The translations under genes and the position numbers were made by a program. From NCBI GenBank assembly GCA_030610025.1, contig JAUWSP010000055.1, positions 1 through 9,995 of the forward strand: a DNA stretch of 9,995 nt, in the 5' to 3' direction. The notes under the pieces were generated by a model. The model saw only the letters and a program-made list of their open reading frames with translations, was not told the DNA's origin and did not search any database. Positions 6,519-9,995 of this stretch are shown here, in pieces (the stretch's first letter is position 1; each line of letters starts with the position of its first letter). The stretch comes from Acidobacteriota bacterium. GTDB taxonomy: Bacteria > Acidobacteriota > Thermoanaerobaculia > Multivoradales > JAHEKO01.

Positions 6519-7568
6519 TCAAAGGTCTTCGTTGTCCGCTACCAGCTGGCAGACCACGATGCGATGGTTGTCCAGATCGGCAACCCAGACGACGCCGTCA
6601 TGCACCAGAACTGCAGCAGGTCGATTCAGCTGTTCAGGTCCAGATCCCGCTTCCCCTGTGCCGCAAACGGTCGTCACCTCGCCATCCGGACTCACCGCCA
6701 GGATACGGTGTGTGCCCATCTCCGCCAGATAGAGGGTGCCATCCGGCCCAGCCGCGATCCCGTGGGGCGTGTCGATAGGGCTCCCGAGCTCCAAAGTCGA
6801 AACCAAGCCTTCCGAATCGAGCGATCGCACAGTGTGTGAGCCCGCATCCGCGATCCAGAGAGTCCCGTCGGTCGCCAGAGCTATGTCCATCGGGTAGTGG
6901 AATGAGGCCTCTGCACCGTTACCGTCCTGCCGGCCTTCCGCACCACTGCCAGCCGCGGTTCGCACGGCTCCGGAGCTCACACGCCGAATCCGAGCGTTGC
7001 CAATATCGGCAACCAGAAGATCTCCCTGGAGAGTCCAGGCCACAGCGTGCGGCGACTGGAACTCGGCTTCATCCGCTGGGCCATCCTTCATTCCCCCACG
7101 ACCTGGAACTCCGGCGAGCGTGGACACGACGTAGCTCCTCGGACCCGAGTCGACCGGACCGATGACCGGCGTCAGCAGACGAATCGTGTGATTCTCAGCC
7201 TCTGCCACCGCGATCAGACCGTCTCGAGAGACCGCGACTCCATGCGGAGAAGCGAACCGAGCCGCCTCCGCCGAGCCATTCTCGAAACCCTTCCGATCCG
7301 GGCCGCCCGAGACCGTCCTGACCTCTCCATCGATCGTCACCCAACGAATCGCATGATTGAAGATGTCGGCGACCAGCACAGTCCCTTTACCGTAGGGAGC
7401 GAGACGAATCGGCTTGTTGAAACGGCCGGGCGAGCCATCCTCGAAACCGGCCTCGCCAGTCCCGGCGATGACTCTCATCTTGCCCCCCTCCGCCTCAGCA
7501 GCTGCGAGAAGGCCTGACGAGAGGCATCCCAGTACGAGCATGTGAAGCAATCGACTTGTCCAACCCAT
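6519..7568 (-). CDS. Exported NHL-repeat beta-propeller protein
   Basis: 349 residues. Residues 1-26 form a signal peptide (hydrophobic 7-24, AEA cleavage site near 24-26). C15 follows VLG, a poor lipobox, so a lipoprotein is less likely. The rest is about six NHL repeats, starting near 32, 84, 147, 203, 257 and 298. Typical motifs are VIAGTGEAGFEDG, LLVADIGNARIRRV, LWIADAGSHTVRSL and VVWVADLDNHRIVV; the last repeat probably closes the propeller. NHL propellers are binding platforms or, in some, lyases; no catalytic set is evident, so the ligand is unknown. ATG at 7568 is preceded by GAGG at 8 bases. It lies 23 bases after the stop of the DUF5916 gene and is probably its operon partner. No clear terminator follows, and its 3' end abuts the convergent TPR gene. 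Confidence 0.88.
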   Translation of the reverse strand: MGWTSRLLHMLVLGCLSSGLLAAAEAEGGKMRVIAGTGEAGFEDGSPGRFNKPIRLAPYGKGTVLVADIFNHAIRWVTIDGEVRTVSGGPDRKGFENGSAEAARFASPHGVAVSRDGLIAVAEAENHTIRLLTPVIGPVDSGPRSYVVSTLAGVPGRGGMKDGPADEAEFQSPHAVAWTLQGDLLVADIGNARIRRVSSGAVRTAAGSGAEGRQDGNGAEASFHYPMDIALATDGTLWIADAGSHTVRSLDSEGLVSTLELGSPIDTPHGIAAGPDGTLYLAEMGTHRILAVSPDGEVTTVCGTGEAGSGPEQLNRPAAVLVHDGVVWVADLDNHRIVVCQLVADNEDL

Positions 7569-7576
7569 GGCGTAGA

Positions 7577-7580
7577 CCTC
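7577..7580 (-). promoter_or_regulatory. Ribosome binding site of the NHL gene
   Basis: Minus-strand GAGG lies 8 bases before the ATG at 7568, inside the 23-base gap after the DUF5916 stop codon. The gap has room for a ribosome binding site but little for a separate promoter, which supports co-transcription. Confidence 0.55.
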
Positions 7581-7591
7581 GTTCTTCAGAA

Positions 7592-9814
7592 TCAGTGTAG
7601 AAGGTCGAATAAGTGGCTGTACTTGAGAGTCAGGCTGCGGCCGGGAATCCCCGTGCCGGCGCCCTGAATGTCTCGGATCTCATTGTAGACGAGGTACAGA
7701 CCTGCGCTGGCTCGCGTCAACCACCCAAACCTGAGGTTGGTGGCCCAGATATCTGCCCGGTCGTTGTATTGCAGCAACCCCTGAATGAAGATCTTCTGGG
7801 TGAAAGAGTACGAGACGCGAAGCAGCCCGAGATTGGTTTCGAAGGCGCCTGTGTCGAGATCGATGTCGTTGTACTGCCAGCCGATCTCGGTATTGAAGGT
7901 GTCGCCAATGCGGAATCGAAGTGACGGCGAGAGCGCCAGGCGGTCTCCATTGAAGAAGCCTCCTGTCACGACCCGCGCCGAGAAGGCCACCGGGGCACCC
8001 TGATTCGTGAAGAAGATAATCTGCGCCTCGGTGTTGTCGTAGGTTCCTGGCGGAACGGTCACGCCTTCGACGATCTCGAAAGGCTCGACCAGTCCTTCGC
8101 GAGTGAAGTTGATCCCAGTATGGACCTCGTAGCCGTTACGCCACTCCCAGTGGTTGTCGATGTGGAGGAAGCCGGTCTCCTGAAACCCATCGTAGTTCCA
8201 ATAGCCCCGATACGAGACATGAGGTCGAAGCTCCAGCAAGCCCCACAAGTCATTGGGACGAATGGTGCGCATCAGGAACCCGTCGGGCTTCCTGTAGCCG
8301 CTCCGGGTCAGGTACCCCACTTCGGGATTGAAATTCTCCGCCACCTCTGTGTAGCCCCCTGACAGGGTCCACTTCTCAGAGTCGTAACTGCCTCCCAATC
8401 TGAAGGAGTAGTCCTCACCCTCCAACCCCGGTGTATCGGTCTGCGCCACAAAGCCCTCGATTAGACCGTTTTGTCCGACGCCCCAACGTCCGTCCAGCCC
8501 GTACGTCCAGTTGTAGTCCTCGTCCGCCGCCAGGTTGCCACTGCCGCGCCGACTGATGAGGGTACCGCCAATTCCGGAGCGATTCGGCAGGTCTCGATTG
8601 AGACGAACCATACCGAACTGGTTCTCGGGGGTCACATCCGTCACTTCGTCGGTCTGCATATACAGCAGGCCGATGTTGTAGTGCTCCCGCGCCTTGCCTG
8701 ACATGCGCAGGCCCCAGTCGATCGGCACGATCTCACCTTCGGGCCCGAGTCCGATTCGACGGCTGTAGAAGAGCTCGATCTCCTGCGGCACGCCGACAGT
8801 GAAGTAGCCTGCGTTTTCCAGGAAAAAGGGCCTCTTTTCGGGAAAGAACAGATTGAAACGGTCCAAATTGATCTGCAGTTCGTCGACCTCGACCTGTGCA
8901 AAATCGGTATTGATCGTTCCATCGAGGGTCAGGCTGGGAGTCAAGCTGTACTTGACGTCCAAGCCGACATCGCCGTCGTTCTCGGTGGGAGCATCCGCCA
9001 CACCCTCTCGGGTCCCGGTACCGAGCACATAGGGCAGAATCTTGAGATTGTTCTGGCTTTGAATCTCGAAATCCTCCAGGCGACCGGCCATGGAGAGTCG
9101 ATAGAGGTTGTACTGTCGGGGCAGCGATGACCAATAGGCCTGCTCGTTGTGGCGTCGAATATTTCGCTGGAAGTTGACACCCCAGACCTGAGCGGGGCTT
9201 CTCGGATAGCGCAAGGTCCGAAACGGAATTGCCAGCTCTGCGGTCCAGCCGATCTCGGAGATCTTCGCCTGCACGTCCCAATCACCGTCCCAGTCGATGT
9301 TGAAACCGCCGGCCGTTCCGAAACCACCGCCCTCGCCCTCCTGCGTCACCTGGCCGTCGTACTGAATCCCCACCGGGTTCGTGCCAAAAACAAAACCGGT
9401 CTTCTGATCCCGGTAGGTATCCAGAATCAACTGGAAGCTGTCCGTCTCTTCCAGCGATGAATCCCGACGACTACTCGCCACGATGATGTTCTCGGGAGTG
9501 CGGTCGTAGCAAACCACACCGAAATAGAGAGTGTCCGCGGTGAAGACGACGTACACCTCGGTCTTCTCGGTCGCAGGCTCCCCTTCGTCAGGCCTGGTCT
9601 GCCAAAAGTCCACTGCCGGCTCGGCGCCCTCCCAGGCCGGATCCCCCAGAACATCGCCGTCGAGAGTAGGAGCCGTGTCCACGGAAACTGGCACCAGAGC
9701 AGGCCGCTCGCTGGGCTCGACCCACTGCGCCATGGCGCCGGTCGAGGTCGCGACGGCCAGAGCAGCCGCTGCAACACCACACAAGAAGGTCGCCCTCGGC
9801 AAACAGCGATTCAA
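7592..9814 (-). CDS. CBM9-like/DUF5916 outer-membrane beta-barrel protein
   Basis: 740 residues from a TTG start at 9814. The signal peptide is MNRCLPRATFLCGVAAAALA followed by a GAMA|QW cleavage site after residue 29. A carbohydrate-binding-module-9-like domain spans about 41-240, with LDGDVLGDPAWEGA, TLYFGVVCYD, RRDSSLEETDSFQLILD, NPVGIQYDG and GWTAELAIPFRTLRY. From about 254 to the end is DUF5916, with its hallmark block near 301-333 (NTDFAQVEVDELQ...FFPEKRPFFLEN). The remainder alternates polar and hydrophobic residues with aromatics, as in a transmembrane barrel. Family members are outer-membrane proteins of unproven function; uptake or binding of a sugar or peptide is a common guess. 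The frame extends to an ATG at 9922, but that adds 36 residues ahead of the signal peptide and lacks a ribosome binding site. It leads the unit with the NHL gene. Confidence 0.92.
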   Translation of the reverse strand: MNRCLPRATFLCGVAAAALAVATSTGAMAQWVEPSERPALVPVSVDTAPTLDGDVLGDPAWEGAEPAVDFWQTRPDEGEPATEKTEVYVVFTADTLYFGVVCYDRTPENIIVASSRRDSSLEETDSFQLILDTYRDQKTGFVFGTNPVGIQYDGQVTQEGEGGGFGTAGGFNIDWDGDWDVQAKISEIGWTAELAIPFRTLRYPRSPAQVWGVNFQRNIRRHNEQAYWSSLPRQYNLYRLSMAGRLEDFEIQSQNNLKILPYVLGTGTREGVADAPTENDGDVGLDVKYSLTPSLTLDGTINTDFAQVEVDELQINLDRFNLFFPEKRPFFLENAGYFTVGVPQEIELFYSRRIGLGPEGEIVPIDWGLRMSGKAREHYNIGLLYMQTDEVTDVTPENQFGMVRLNRDLPNRSGIGGTLISRRGSGNLAADEDYNWTYGLDGRWGVGQNGLIEGFVAQTDTPGLEGEDYSFRLGGSYDSEKWTLSGGYTEVAENFNPEVGYLTRSGYRKPDGFLMRTIRPNDLWGLLELRPHVSYRGYWNYDGFQETGFLHIDNHWEWRNGYEVHTGINFTREGLVEPFEIVEGVTVPPGTYDNTEAQIIFFTNQGAPVAFSARVVTGGFFNGDRLALSPSLRFRIGDTFNTEIGWQYNDIDLDTGAFETNLGLLRVSYSFTQKIFIQGLLQYNDRADIWATNLRFGWLTRASAGLYLVYNEIRDIQGAGTGIPGRSLTLKYSHLFDLLH

Positions 9815-9820
9815 TCGACT

Positions 9821-9825
9821 CTCCT
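9821..9825 (-). promoter_or_regulatory. Ribosome binding site fixing the TTG start of the DUF5916 gene
   Basis: Minus-strand AGGAG stands 6 bases before the TTG at 9814. Starting there places a textbook signal peptide (basic n-region, hydrophobic core, AxA-like site) right at the N-terminus. No such site precedes the ATG at 9922. Confidence 0.75.
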
Positions 9826-9995
9826 GTTGATAGGGCTGTAACGACAAAGGGTTGGCGAGCCAGCGGTTACCGGTCGACGAGTTCGTTGGACATTGCTCAG
9901 GGGCTCCGAGCCAAGCGATCATGATCGCGACGAAGCCCAGAGGATACTAGCGTTGCAGCCTCCCTGATTCCCCACTCCGACGGACCGCATTCGCC

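Overview
The window looks like an ordinary chromosomal stretch from a GC-rich, Gram-negative bacterium with an outer membrane. The gene content (a CBM9-like/DUF5916 outer-membrane protein, kinesin-light-chain-type TPR proteins, an NHL propeller, a thioredoxin-family C-terminal region, a PAS-GGDEF-EAL regulator) fits an uncultured Acidobacteriota-type or similar environmental lineage. This is inference from family distribution; there is no rRNA or marker gene to settle it. I see no tRNA, rRNA, CRISPR array, insertion sequence, phage gene or integrase.

Layout, left to right. At 2-1027 (+) is the C-terminal part of an exported thioredoxin-family-like protein, cut by the window edge. It converges on a 734-residue PAS-PAS-GGDEF-EAL cyclic-di-GMP protein at 1053-3257 (-). 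Upstream of that, across a 189-base gap with two hairpins, is an AI-2E family (PF01594) membrane protein at 3447-4514 (-). A 224-base divergent promoter region (4515-4738) separates it from a TPR gene reading right from 4739. That gene is broken: an in-frame TAA at 5945-5947 falls inside a TPR helix, and the repeats continue in the same frame to a natural stop at 6490. Convergent to it is a two-gene unit on the minus strand: a DUF5916 outer-membrane protein (7592-9814), then, after 23 bases, an exported NHL-repeat protein (6519-7568).

The genes do not form one obvious pathway. The regulator could link sensed signals to c-di-GMP level. The DUF5916 and NHL proteins are both exported and probably made together. 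The TPR protein may once have been an exported scaffold.

I do not find a convincing undescribed system. The observations most worth checking are the nonsense codon in the TPR gene, the apparent loss of the PAS-to-GGDEF linker helix together with a degenerate I-site in the regulator, and a TTG start with a strong ribosome binding site that moves the DUF5916 start 108 bases inward.
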